This document shows, one piece after another, positions 52,124 through 61,228 of a DNA stretch of 64,000 nucleotides. The notes under the pieces are model-generated. The model saw only the letters and a program-made list of their open reading frames with translations. It was not told the origin of the DNA and searched no databases. This DNA comes from an uncultured Pelagibacteraceae bacterium. Its GTDB lineage: Bacteria > Pseudomonadota > Alphaproteobacteria > Pelagibacterales > Pelagibacteraceae. The translations under genes were made by a program, and so were the position numbers. The stretch is taken from assembly GCA_902514745.1 (NCBI GenBank), contig CABXRX010000002.1, forward strand, positions 1-64,000. The letters are read 5' to 3'. The first letter of the stretch is position 1. Every line of letters starts with the position of its first letter.

Positions 52124-53008
52124 CTAATTAGTTTTTATTTTTTGATTAATAACAAGAACAGCACCAATTAATAAAATAGGTAATCCAAAAATTAAATCTG
52201 TTTGCCATTCTAATTTCTCAAAAATTGTTGATATAATTAATGCAAGGACTGGCATAACAACACCAACATATCCAGCTCTACCAGGACCAACTTTTTCAAG
52301 TAATTTGAGATAAGAAACAAAAGCAAATATTGAACCAAAGATAGAAAGATAAAGTAAAGAACTTATATAACTTAAGCTATTTTCAAATAATAATTCTGCA
52401 CCACGAACTTGGGTGACTAAAAAAGTAACAATCGAACCATACAACATCGCATATGCAATTGTTTGAATTGGTGGAAAATTATTATTTAAATTTCTTTGAT
52501 GCACCATGTTACCTGTTGATGCACAAAATGTTCCAATTAAAGCTAAAAACAATCCTACATGAGTACCTTTTTGTAAATTAAAATTAAATATCTCATCATT
52601 AAAAATAATTATAATTCCAATCATTCCAATTGTTGCTCCAATTAATGTTTTTAAAGAAGGTTTTTTCTTAAAGTAAAATGTCTCTCCTAAAATATTCATT
52701 ATAACAACAGTTGAAAAAACAATCGCAGGGAATGCACTAATCAGGTAAGTATTCGATAGATAAAAGAAAACATAATTAATTGAATAAAGACAAGTTCCAA
52801 AAAATAAAAACCAATAATGATGATTAATAGAAAATTTTAATTTTTCATTTTTAATTACTAAATATATTAAAATAATTATTGCTGCGATTAAGAATCTATA
52901 AAAAACTGATACTAATGGATCTACATAACCTAATTGAAATTTAATCAAATACCAGGTAGGTGACCAGCAAAAGAGAGTTATCAAAAATAAAATATAATTA
53001 TTCATCAA
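52124..53008 (-). CDS. EamA/DMT family transporter
   Basis: ~10 TM; PTWYLIKFQLGYVDPLVSVFYRFLIAAIII. Confidence 0.88.
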   Translation of the reverse strand: MMNNYILFLITLFCWSPTWYLIKFQLGYVDPLVSVFYRFLIAAIIILIYLVIKNEKLKFSINHHYWFLFFGTCLYSINYVFFYLSNTYLISAFPAIVFSTVVIMNILGETFYFKKKPSLKTLIGATIGMIGIIIIFNDEIFNFNLQKGTHVGLFLALIGTFCASTGNMVHQRNLNNNFPPIQTIAYAMLYGSIVTFLVTQVRGAELLFENSLSYISSLLYLSIFGSIFAFVSYLKLLEKVGPGRAGYVGVVMPVLALIISTIFEKLEWQTDLIFGLPILLIGAVLVINQKIKTN

Positions 53009-53053
53009 TACTTATAATTTCTAATCCTTATTGTGTAACATGATAGGAATAAT

Positions 53054-54205
53054 TTATAGGACAACTAAATCTAATTTCTGCTTACCTAGCCTCTCATTAC
53101 CATTTTTTGTCACTAAATAGGTTTCACCTAAATTCATCGCTAAATTATTATCCGAATCCATTAAGATCATATGCATAAAAAAAATATTACCAGGTGTGAT
53201 TATGTAGGGATTACCAGTGTACAGCATTGGCCAGTCCATCCAATTAGGAGAAAATGTTGAACCTAATGAATACCCACAAGCATTCATTCTTGCTATATTA
53301 AAACCTAAATCATCAAAAGTTTTTGCATGAGCATCAAAAACGTTGCCTGCTGTTTTTCCTGGAATTAAATTTTTTACACAATTAGTTAAAGCCTCAATAC
53401 AAGCATCATACATCTTTATTTGTTTTGGATTAGCTTTTCCAACAAGTATTGTTCTAAACATTGCGGAGTGATAATGTTTATAGGTCCCAGCCCATTCTAA
53501 ACTTAATTGATCGTTATCAGACAAGCTTCTTTTTTCTGCCTGATATCTGCATAATAATGCATTAGATCCTGATCCAATGATATATTCATTTGCAGGATAA
53601 TCACCACCACCTTCAAGAACAGCTCTTTGCATTTCAGCTAAAATTTTTGCTTCACTTGCACCAGCTTTTGTAAATTTCCAAGCTTCATCAAGAGCTTTGT
53701 CAGCTAGTTCCGCAGCTTTTTTTACATATATCAATTCTTCATTAGATTTTACTACTCTTAACTTTGTAATTAATTCCGATTTATCTTCAACTTTACAATA
53801 ATTTTCTAGTGATTTATTTAATTTTAAAGCGTTACGACCTGTCATTCCATAAGCTTCATATTCAACACCAATATTTTTACCTTTTAAATCTAGTTCATTT
53901 AATATTTGCTTGAGATCATCAGTTGGGTTTATACCATCTTTATCAACCCAAATTCTTATATCCTCAATATTTGAGGTATTTTGAGCTTGCCTTAAATCTG
54001 GGGCACGAGTTAGAAGAATTGTATTTCCTTTTTGATCAAGTACAAGAGTTTGAAAAAAAACATATCCAAAAGTATCATACCCCGTCAGCCAATACATAGA
54101 CTCTTGTCTAAACATTAAAAGAGCATCTATATTTTGTTCTTTCAAACATTTTAAAACATTTGTTTTTCTATTTGAAAATTCTTCTTTGCTAAAATGGAGA
54201 GCCAT
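53054..54205 (-). CDS. M24 family (creatinase/Xaa-Pro peptidase-like) protein
   Basis: N-terminal creatinase domain YWLTGYDTFGYVFFQ; C-terminal pita-bread region ACGYSLGSTFSPNW...GETYLVTKNGNERL. Confidence 0.88.
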   Translation of the reverse strand: MALHFSKEEFSNRKTNVLKCLKEQNIDALLMFRQESMYWLTGYDTFGYVFFQTLVLDQKGNTILLTRAPDLRQAQNTSNIEDIRIWVDKDGINPTDDLKQILNELDLKGKNIGVEYEAYGMTGRNALKLNKSLENYCKVEDKSELITKLRVVKSNEELIYVKKAAELADKALDEAWKFTKAGASEAKILAEMQRAVLEGGGDYPANEYIIGSGSNALLCRYQAEKRSLSDNDQLSLEWAGTYKHYHSAMFRTILVGKANPKQIKMYDACIEALTNCVKNLIPGKTAGNVFDAHAKTFDDLGFNIARMNACGYSLGSTFSPNWMDWPMLYTGNPYIITPGNIFFMHMILMDSDNNLAMNLGETYLVTKNGNERLGKQKLDLVVL

Positions 54206-54214
54206 TATTTGTTA

Positions 54215-55018
54215 TTATTTTAATACAGACATAGGATCAAGTCTTGTTTGAAACCAGTTAATTCTAAAATCAAGATGAGGACCAGTTGATCTACCAGTTG
54301 AACCAACAGTTCCTATTATATCTCCTTGATTTATTTGATCACCAACCGAAACTAAGACATTTTCAATATGAGAGTAAATTGTTGAAATACCATGTCCATG
54401 GTCCATTATAATTGTTCCACCTGTATAATATAAATCATCTTCAGCCATAGTTACAATACCTGCTCCAGAAGATTTAATCATTGTTCCTTGTTTGGCTGCA
54501 ATATCGATCCCATAATGGGGCCATTTTGGTTTACCATTTAATATTCTTTGGCTGCCATAAACTCCACTAATAATACCTTCTACTGGCATTATAAATTTAT
54601 CTTTAAAGAAATTTAAGTTAGAATTTATTGCTCTTGCCTCGCCGATAGCATTATTTTCTTTTTTAATTCTTTTGTAAACAGACTCTGGTGGCGTTACCTT
54701 GCTTTCTTCAAGACCGTCAATTCTTTGAATATTATATTTTCTTTTTAAAACTTTTTTTATTATTTTAGATTGTTTTCCATTAATAATTTTAGTTAAAGTT
54801 AAATCAAATTTTCTATCTCTATCTATTCCAAAAACAAAAAAACCATTTTTTGATACTTTCACCTCTTTTTTATCAATAATAATTTTTGCATTAGGTTCTG
54901 TCTTACCTAAGATAAAATGACCTTGAATAAACTTTCCTTGAAATTCTACAGCTTTTACTTGTGAGGTTGTTAAAATTAATAATATTAAAAAAAATCTATA
55001 TATTACTGAGCTGTCCAT
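54215..55018 (-). CDS. M23 family metallopeptidase
   Basis: Signal peptide MDSSVIYRFFLILLILTTSQVKA; VYGSQRILNGKPKWPHYGIDIAAKQGT, MDHGHGISTIYSHIENVLVSVGDQINQGDIIGTVGSTGRSTGPHLDFRI. Confidence 0.93.
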   Translation of the reverse strand: MDSSVIYRFFLILLILTTSQVKAVEFQGKFIQGHFILGKTEPNAKIIIDKKEVKVSKNGFFVFGIDRDRKFDLTLTKIINGKQSKIIKKVLKRKYNIQRIDGLEESKVTPPESVYKRIKKENNAIGEARAINSNLNFFKDKFIMPVEGIISGVYGSQRILNGKPKWPHYGIDIAAKQGTMIKSSGAGIVTMAEDDLYYTGGTIIMDHGHGISTIYSHIENVLVSVGDQINQGDIIGTVGSTGRSTGPHLDFRINWFQTRLDPMSVLK

Positions 55019-55761
55019 CCACCATCTATAACTATTGAAGTTCCAGTGATCATCGAAGAGGCAGATGATGCTAAAAAACAAACTGTTGTAGCTATATCAC
55101 TTTCTGTCGCTAATTTTCCCATAGGAATATTTCCTAAAGCTAATTGCTTAAATTTTTTATTTTTAAAAAATTTTTTAACCATTGGTGTAGCGACGAATGT
55201 TGGCGCTACAGTATTAACTCTAATATTTTTTTTTGCCAACTCAACACCCATCCCTTTTGTTAAACCTTCAATACCAAATTTCGTCATATTATACACATTT
55301 CTACCGCTCATACCTACGTGACCTAGTTGTGATGACATATTTATTATAGAACCTCGTCTTTTTTTATTCTTTAACATTTTTTTAACGACAAGTTGAGCTA
55401 CGTTAAAGGCTGCCTTTAAATTAAGATCAACTAAATAATTCATACTTTTTTGTTTAATTTTTTCGAATGGCTCTGGAATATTTGTTCCTGCATTATTCAC
55501 CAGAACATCAATAATATTAATTTTATCAATTTTTTCTTTCAGATCTTGGTAGTTCATTACATCGCAAGAAATTTTAATAATTTTACCTTTATTTTTTTTT
55601 ATTTGCTTTTCTAATCTATTTAAATCCGATGAAGTTCTACTTAAAGCAATTACAGTTGCGCCTGCTTCTGCTAAAGCAATTGAACAAGCTTTACCTAATC
55701 CTTTTCCCGCACCTGTAACTAGAGCGTATTTATTTTTTAAGTTAATTTTTTGTAAATACAT
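55003..55761 (-). CDS. SDR family oxidoreductase
   Basis: VTGAGKGLGKACSIALAEAGA, YNMTKFGIEGLTKGMGVELAKKNIRVNTVAPTF, TGTSIVIDGGWTAQ. Confidence 0.94.
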   Translation of the reverse strand: MYLQKINLKNKYALVTGAGKGLGKACSIALAEAGATVIALSRTSSDLNRLEKQIKKNKGKIIKISCDVMNYQDLKEKIDKINIIDVLVNNAGTNIPEPFEKIKQKSMNYLVDLNLKAAFNVAQLVVKKMLKNKKRRGSIINMSSQLGHVGMSGRNVYNMTKFGIEGLTKGMGVELAKKNIRVNTVAPTFVATPMVKKFFKNKKFKQLALGNIPMGKLATESDIATTVCFLASSASSMITGTSIVIDGGWTAQ

Positions 55762-56354
55762 TATAGAAATAATATTTTAATATCTGTGTAAATCAACTCT
55801 ACAGCAACAACTAATATTGCTAGCAATCCTGCCCATGCAATCCACTTGTACTCTTTTATCCACCTTGAAATTAAATTTGCCGCTGTCGCCATTAAAATAA
55901 TAGACAAAACTAGTCCAAAAATTAGAAGAGTGTAATGATCACCAGCAGCTCCTGCTACTCCCAAAACATTGTCTAAACTCATGGTAAAATCTGCCAATAA
56001 TATTGTCCAAATTGCTCTAAAGAAGTTTGAGTTATCAACTTTAATATCTTCTTCGTATCCAGATCCCTTTATCACATCTACATAAAGCTTATAAATTATA
56101 TAAAGCAATAACAATCCTCCAATTAATCGAAGGCCTGTAATTTGCAAAAGATAAGCTGTAAGTAAAGTTAATATTATTCTTAATACTACCGCACCACCAA
56201 TTCCCCAAAAGATAATTTTTTTTCTTTGATCTGCTGGAAATTTTGATGCGACCATTCCAATGATAATTGCATTATCTCCTGCAAGTACAAGATCGATAAA
56301 TATAATTTGTCCTAAAATTGTTAATTGTTCTGGTGTAATTAGTTCTGCAAACAT
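55761..56354 (-). CDS. TerC family membrane protein
   Basis: FIDLVLAGDNAIIIGMVASKFPADQRKKIIFWGIGGAVVLRI, DFTMSLDNVLGVAGAA. Confidence 0.93.
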   Translation of the reverse strand: MFAELITPEQLTILGQIIFIDLVLAGDNAIIIGMVASKFPADQRKKIIFWGIGGAVVLRIILTLLTAYLLQITGLRLIGGLLLLYIIYKLYVDVIKGSGYEEDIKVDNSNFFRAIWTILLADFTMSLDNVLGVAGAAGDHYTLLIFGLVLSIILMATAANLISRWIKEYKWIAWAGLLAILVVAVELIYTDIKILFL

Positions 56355-57950
56355 TTATTGCTCTAGTATCATATCTGCACCTTTTTCTGCAATCATTATT
56401 GTCGGTGCATTAGTATTTCCAGAGGTTATATTAGGCATTATAGAAGCATCAATTACTCTAAGATTTTTTAATCCTTTAACTTTTAATTTTTCGTCAACTA
56501 CTGACATATCGTCTTGACCCATTTTACATGTTCCAACAGGATGAAAAATAGTTTGAGCATAATTAGAAGCTTCTTTAACCAGTTCCTCATCATCATTTAT
56601 GTTTATTCCTGGTCGATATTCTTCAGGGGTATATTTTTTAAAAGTTTCAGACTCTAAAATAATTTTTCTTGTTAACTTTAAACCTTTTGCTGCAACTATT
56701 CGATCATGATCTGTTGAAAGATAATTTTGTTTTATTTTTGCATATATTCTTGAGTCTTTATCTACAATACTAACATGACCTCTGCTTGTAGGTCTTATGT
56801 TTGATACGGTAGGAGTAAATGCATGAAAATCGTGATTTTTAGTTGCACCCAATGTATCCATACTCATTGGTTGAACATGCCACTGTAAATCAGGTAGTTC
56901 AAGTGAAGGATCACTTTTAGCAAACATACAGAGTTGACTTGCCCCCATTGTCATAGGACCTGATCTATTAAATATATATTCTAATCCGATCATTAAATTT
57001 CCAAACAAACTGTTAATTTTTTTATTTAAAGATTTTAATCCATTAATTTTATAGATAGGTCTTAACATTAGATGATCATGAAGATTTTCACCAACGCCAT
57101 TTAAATTTTGAACAATATCAATACCAAGATTTTTTAATTTTTCAGGATTTCCAATTCCAGATACTTGTAAAATTTGTGGAGATCCTATAGCACCGGATGA
57201 TAAAATTATTTCCTTATTTACTTGAACTTTTTTAAGATCATTTCCTTGCCAAAATTCTACTTCTTTTGCAGTTTTATTATCAAAATAAATTTTTTTTACA
57301 TGAGCATTAGTGATTATTTCTAAGTTTTTTCTTTTTTTTATAGGATTTAAATAGCCGACTGATGTACTGCATCTAAAACCGTCTTTTTCTGTTACCTGAA
57401 AATAACCACATCCATGATTATCACCTGTATTGAAATCTTTTGTTTTAGGTATTCCAAATTCTTCAGCTGCATTTTGAAATTCATCTAATAGAGGTAAATG
57501 TATTCTTTGATCTGAAACAGATAATGGTCCGCCTACACCATGAAATTCACTTTTTCCTCTCTCTTGATTTTCTGCTTTTATAAAATACGGCAAAACATCA
57601 TCCCATCCCCAACCGGTATTACCTGATTGTCTCCAAATATCGTAATCTCGGTGTTGTCCTCTAATATACAAAAGGCCATTAATAGATGAGCTTCCACCCA
57701 ATGTTTTTCCTCTAGGATATCTAATTGAAATATTATTCATAGTCTCATCTGGTTCTGTTTTGTAACACCAATCTGTCTTTGGATTATGCATTGTCTTAAA
57801 ATAACCAACTGGAATGTGTATCCAAGGGTAGTTGTCCTTGCCACCAGCTTCAATAAGTAGTACTTTATTTTTAGAATTTTCAGATAATCTATTTGCTAAA
57901 ACACAGCCAGCAGAACCTGCTCCAAGGATTATAAAATCAAAATTATTCAT
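56355..57950 (-). CDS. GMC family oxidoreductase (choline dehydrogenase-like)
   Basis: IILGAGSAGCVLANRLSE, PRGKTLGGSSSINGLLYIRGQHRDYDIW, HPVGTCKMG. Confidence 0.93.
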   Translation of the reverse strand: MNNFDFIILGAGSAGCVLANRLSENSKNKVLLIEAGGKDNYPWIHIPVGYFKTMHNPKTDWCYKTEPDETMNNISIRYPRGKTLGGSSSINGLLYIRGQHRDYDIWRQSGNTGWGWDDVLPYFIKAENQERGKSEFHGVGGPLSVSDQRIHLPLLDEFQNAAEEFGIPKTKDFNTGDNHGCGYFQVTEKDGFRCSTSVGYLNPIKKRKNLEIITNAHVKKIYFDNKTAKEVEFWQGNDLKKVQVNKEIILSSGAIGSPQILQVSGIGNPEKLKNLGIDIVQNLNGVGENLHDHLMLRPIYKINGLKSLNKKINSLFGNLMIGLEYIFNRSGPMTMGASQLCMFAKSDPSLELPDLQWHVQPMSMDTLGATKNHDFHAFTPTVSNIRPTSRGHVSIVDKDSRIYAKIKQNYLSTDHDRIVAAKGLKLTRKIILESETFKKYTPEEYRPGININDDEELVKEASNYAQTIFHPVGTCKMGQDDMSVVDEKLKVKGLKNLRVIDASIMPNITSGNTNAPTIMIAEKGADMILEQ

Positions 57951-58088
57951 AAGTTAGAACTGTTATAAATTAAATTTTTTTATTTTGTAATATTTCTGTA
58001 AAAAATAAAAATAATTCAATATTAACACTTGTTTTAGAATACATTCTTTGACAAAGTTTCATTTTTAAAAAATAAATAAGGGGAAAAA

Positions 58089-59183
58089 ATGAAAAAAATC
58101 ATTTCAATGTTAATTGCAGCTACAATGGTATTTGGATTTATTTCAAATGCTAACGCTGCAAAAACACTAAAATGTCAGACAGTTCTTAATGCTAAAGGTG
58201 ACGAAGTAGTCATGCTTAAGGACTTTACTGATACAGTAACAAAACTAACTCAAGGTTCTTTAAAATTTGAGATTATGCCAGCAGGATCAGTTGTTGGTGT
58301 TAAAGAAACTTTAGACGCAGTTGACAAAGGTTTAATCGATTGTGGTTTTGCTTGGACACACTATTGGTCAGGTGAACACCCAGCAGCAATGTTATTTGGT
58401 TCTCCAGTAGCAGGTGCGGGAGTTGGTATTGATAATATAGCTTTCTTATCTTGGTTCTTATCAGGTGGAGGTGAGCAATTATATGATCAACTTTGGAAAG
58501 AGATGAACAGAAATATCAAAGGTTTCATGTTGCAACCTGTTGGACCAGAAGCTTTAGGATGGTTCCCAGAGCCAATCAAAAATATGGATGACTTCAGAAA
58601 ATTAAAATTTAGAACTCCTCCAGGAATTCCAGGACAAACATATAAAGATATTGGTATTGCATCTGTAGCAATGGGTGGTGGAGATATTCTTCCAGCTCTT
58701 GAAGCAGGTACAATCGATGCTGCAGAATGGTGTTGTCCAAAACCTGATATGGTATTTGGTTTCCAAAAAGTTCTAAAACATTATTACTTACAAGGTTTAC
58801 ACCAAGTAGTAGTAAATGCTGACTTTTACATTACTGGAACAACTTATGAGAAATTTTCAGAACATGAGAAAAACTCAATAAAAGTTGCAGCTGATGCATC
58901 ATTAATGAAATCTTTAGCAAGAAGAATTCTTGTTAATGGAGAAGCTTTACATGAGTTAACAACAAAACATGGTGTTCAACTTCATGATACTCCAAAAGAT
59001 TACTTTGTTGAATATATGGCAGCAGCAAATGCTACTTTAAATAAAAATGCAGAGAAAAATGCATTCTTTAAAAAAGTATGGGACTCTCAGAAAAAATTTG
59101 CTGATACAGCAGTTCCTTTCTGGTCTGGTGCTCAAATGTCAAATGCGCAGCTAGGAATGGCTCACGCAGCAACATTAAAGTAG
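58089..59183 (+). CDS. TRAP transporter substrate-binding protein (DctP family)
   Basis: Signal peptide; LKFRTPPGIPGQTYKDIGIASVAMGGGDILPALEAGTIDAAEW. Confidence 0.93.
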   Translation: MKKIISMLIAATMVFGFISNANAAKTLKCQTVLNAKGDEVVMLKDFTDTVTKLTQGSLKFEIMPAGSVVGVKETLDAVDKGLIDCGFAWTHYWSGEHPAAMLFGSPVAGAGVGIDNIAFLSWFLSGGGEQLYDQLWKEMNRNIKGFMLQPVGPEALGWFPEPIKNMDDFRKLKFRTPPGIPGQTYKDIGIASVAMGGGDILPALEAGTIDAAEWCCPKPDMVFGFQKVLKHYYLQGLHQVVVNADFYITGTTYEKFSEHEKNSIKVAADASLMKSLARRILVNGEALHELTTKHGVQLHDTPKDYFVEYMAAANATLNKNAEKNAFFKKVWDSQKKFADTAVPFWSGAQMSNAQLGMAHAATLK

Positions 59184-59203
59184 TAGTTAGATAAAAATAA
59201 TAT

Positions 59204-59240
59204 AAACTAAAGCGGTCTTTAGATCGCTTTAGTTTTTTTT
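59204..59240 (+). terminator. Strong intrinsic terminator between dctP and dctQ
   Basis: AAACTAAAGCG-gtc-TTTA-gat-CGCTTTAGTTT followed by T-run. Confidence 0.85.
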
Positions 59241-59253
59241 TAAAGAATTTTAT

Positions 59254-59868
59254 ATGCCAAATGAACCTTCTAAATTAGATATTTCAGATGAAATGATTGC
59301 CGAAAGGCGAGGTGGTTCTGGTAAAATGCCTGACGACATGCCTAATTGGATGTCTTTGTTAATAACAAAAATAGATAAATTTAGTATGTGGGTTGGCAAC
59401 ATAGTTTGTTGGCTTACAGTTCCTTTGATTTTAGGTATGGTTTATGAGGTTTTAGCTAGAAAATTATTTCTTGCTCCCACCATATGGGCTTATGACATGA
59501 GCAGATTTTTATATGGAGCTTTGTTTATGTTAGGAGCAGGATATGCTTTGTCTAAAGGTGTACATATTAGAGCAGATTTTTTATACAGAAATTTCAAAAC
59601 AAAAACTCAAGGTGTGATTGATTTTTGGTTATATCTTTTATTTTATTTTCCAGGTCTAATTGTATTTTTATATATGACTTTTGGATTTGTTCAGGAGTCA
59701 ATTATGAGAGGTGAAAGAGGCATGGACACAACTTGGATGCCATTCATGTGGCCAATCAAATCTTGTTTGTTAATAGGTATAATATTTTTACTTATTCAAG
59801 GAATTTCGGAATTACTCAAAAGTTATTGGGCCTCAACCAAAGGTCAGTGGCCAGGAGAAGAAGAATAA
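59254..59868 (+). CDS. TRAP transporter small permease (DctQ family)
   Basis: 4-TM; VYEVLARKLFLAPTIWAYDMSRFLYGALFMLGAGYALSKGVHIRADFLY. Confidence 0.9.
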   Translation: MPNEPSKLDISDEMIAERRGGSGKMPDDMPNWMSLLITKIDKFSMWVGNIVCWLTVPLILGMVYEVLARKLFLAPTIWAYDMSRFLYGALFMLGAGYALSKGVHIRADFLYRNFKTKTQGVIDFWLYLLFYFPGLIVFLYMTFGFVQESIMRGERGMDTTWMPFMWPIKSCLLIGIIFLLIQGISELLKSYWASTKGQWPGEEE

Positions 59869-61202
59869 TGTTAGCAGAATTTATAGATCCTGCAATATTA
59901 GGCTTTATTTTGATTGGAGTAATGTTGTTTTCTATATTTGTTGGTTTTCCAATTTCCTTTACATTAATTTTTCTAGGATTTGTATTTGGTTATTTAGGCT
60001 TTGGTAAACTTGTTTTTTATTTAATGACCTTACAGTTCTCAATGGTAATGACGGAACAAACATTGGCTGCTGTCCCACTCTTTGTTTTTATGGGTATTAT
60101 GATGGAGCAAGCTGGTCTAATGGAAAGATTATTTTCTGCATTTCAGTTAATGCTAGCTAAAGTAAGAGGATCTTTATATTACGCAGTATTATTTGTTTCA
60201 GTTGTTTTTGCAGCAGCTACTGGAATTGTTGGAGCGTCAGTCACTATTTTAGGAATAATGGCAGCAAAATCTATGAACAAATCAGGATATAATGTTAGGC
60301 TAGCGGCAGGAACAATTACTGCTGGTGGTACTTTAGGAATTCTTATTCCACCAAGTATAATGCTAGTTGTAATGGGTCCAATTATGGAAATTCCAGTTAC
60401 AGATTTATTTGCTGCAGCAATTATTCCAGGTATTTTGTTAGCATCATTATATGCTGGCTACGTAACGATAAGATGTTGGATGGATCCAAGTCTTGGACCA
60501 GTTTTACCTCCTGAATTAAGAGCCACAAGTATGGTAGCGGTTTGGAAAGAATTTTTTATAGGACTAGTTCCACCTGCATTATTAGTTTTTGCAGCACTTG
60601 GTAGTATTCTATTTGGATTTGCAACACCAACTGAAGCAGCTGGTTGTGGAGCAATGGGATCGTTACTTTTAGCTTTAGGATACAGAAAATTGACTCTTAA
60701 AAAACTTCAAGATGCTTTAGTAAAAACTCTAGAAATTTCAGCTTTAATAATGGTATTAGTTGCTGCATCTAATTTTTTTGGAGCAGTATTTTCAAGACTA
60801 GGAACTCCTATGTTATTAACTGATTTTTTATTAGGTCTTGAAATGAACAAATATTTAATTCTAGCAATTATAATGGTAATGATTTTTTTATTAGGATGGC
60901 CTTTAGAGTGGGTTCCAATAGTGATGATTATAGTTCCAATAATTTTACCTTTAGTAGAGGCATTAGAATTTAATCTAACTTGGTTTGCAATTTTAGTAGC
61001 TGTAAATCTCCAGACAGCCTGGCTATCACCTCCAGTAGCTCTTTCTGCTTATTTTTTAAAAGGTGTTGTTCCAGAATGGGATTTAAAAGATATTTATTAT
61101 GGAATGATGCAATTTATGGTTATTCAGGTAATAGGGTTAGTTTTAATAATTTCATTTCCTAAAATCGCATTGTGGCTTCCGACCTATCTATATGGACAGT
61201 AG
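59868..61202 (+). CDS. TRAP transporter large permease (DctM family)
   Basis: Polytopic; GGTLGILIPPSIMLVVMGPIMEIPVTDLFAAAIIPG, FGFATPTEAAGCGAMGSLLLAL; start MLAEF at 59868. Confidence 0.93.
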   Translation: MLAEFIDPAILGFILIGVMLFSIFVGFPISFTLIFLGFVFGYLGFGKLVFYLMTLQFSMVMTEQTLAAVPLFVFMGIMMEQAGLMERLFSAFQLMLAKVRGSLYYAVLFVSVVFAAATGIVGASVTILGIMAAKSMNKSGYNVRLAAGTITAGGTLGILIPPSIMLVVMGPIMEIPVTDLFAAAIIPGILLASLYAGYVTIRCWMDPSLGPVLPPELRATSMVAVWKEFFIGLVPPALLVFAALGSILFGFATPTEAAGCGAMGSLLLALGYRKLTLKKLQDALVKTLEISALIMVLVAASNFFGAVFSRLGTPMLLTDFLLGLEMNKYLILAIIMVMIFLLGWPLEWVPIVMIIVPIILPLVEALEFNLTWFAILVAVNLQTAWLSPPVALSAYFLKGVVPEWDLKDIYYGMMQFMVIQVIGLVLIISFPKIALWLPTYLYGQ

Positions 61203-61228
61203 AAAATTTTAGTTTATTATAATCCTAA

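Noticed and set aside
55046-56517. ORFs 55046-55321 and 56260-56517 (+)
   Set aside because: Antisense to SDR, TerC and GMC genes.
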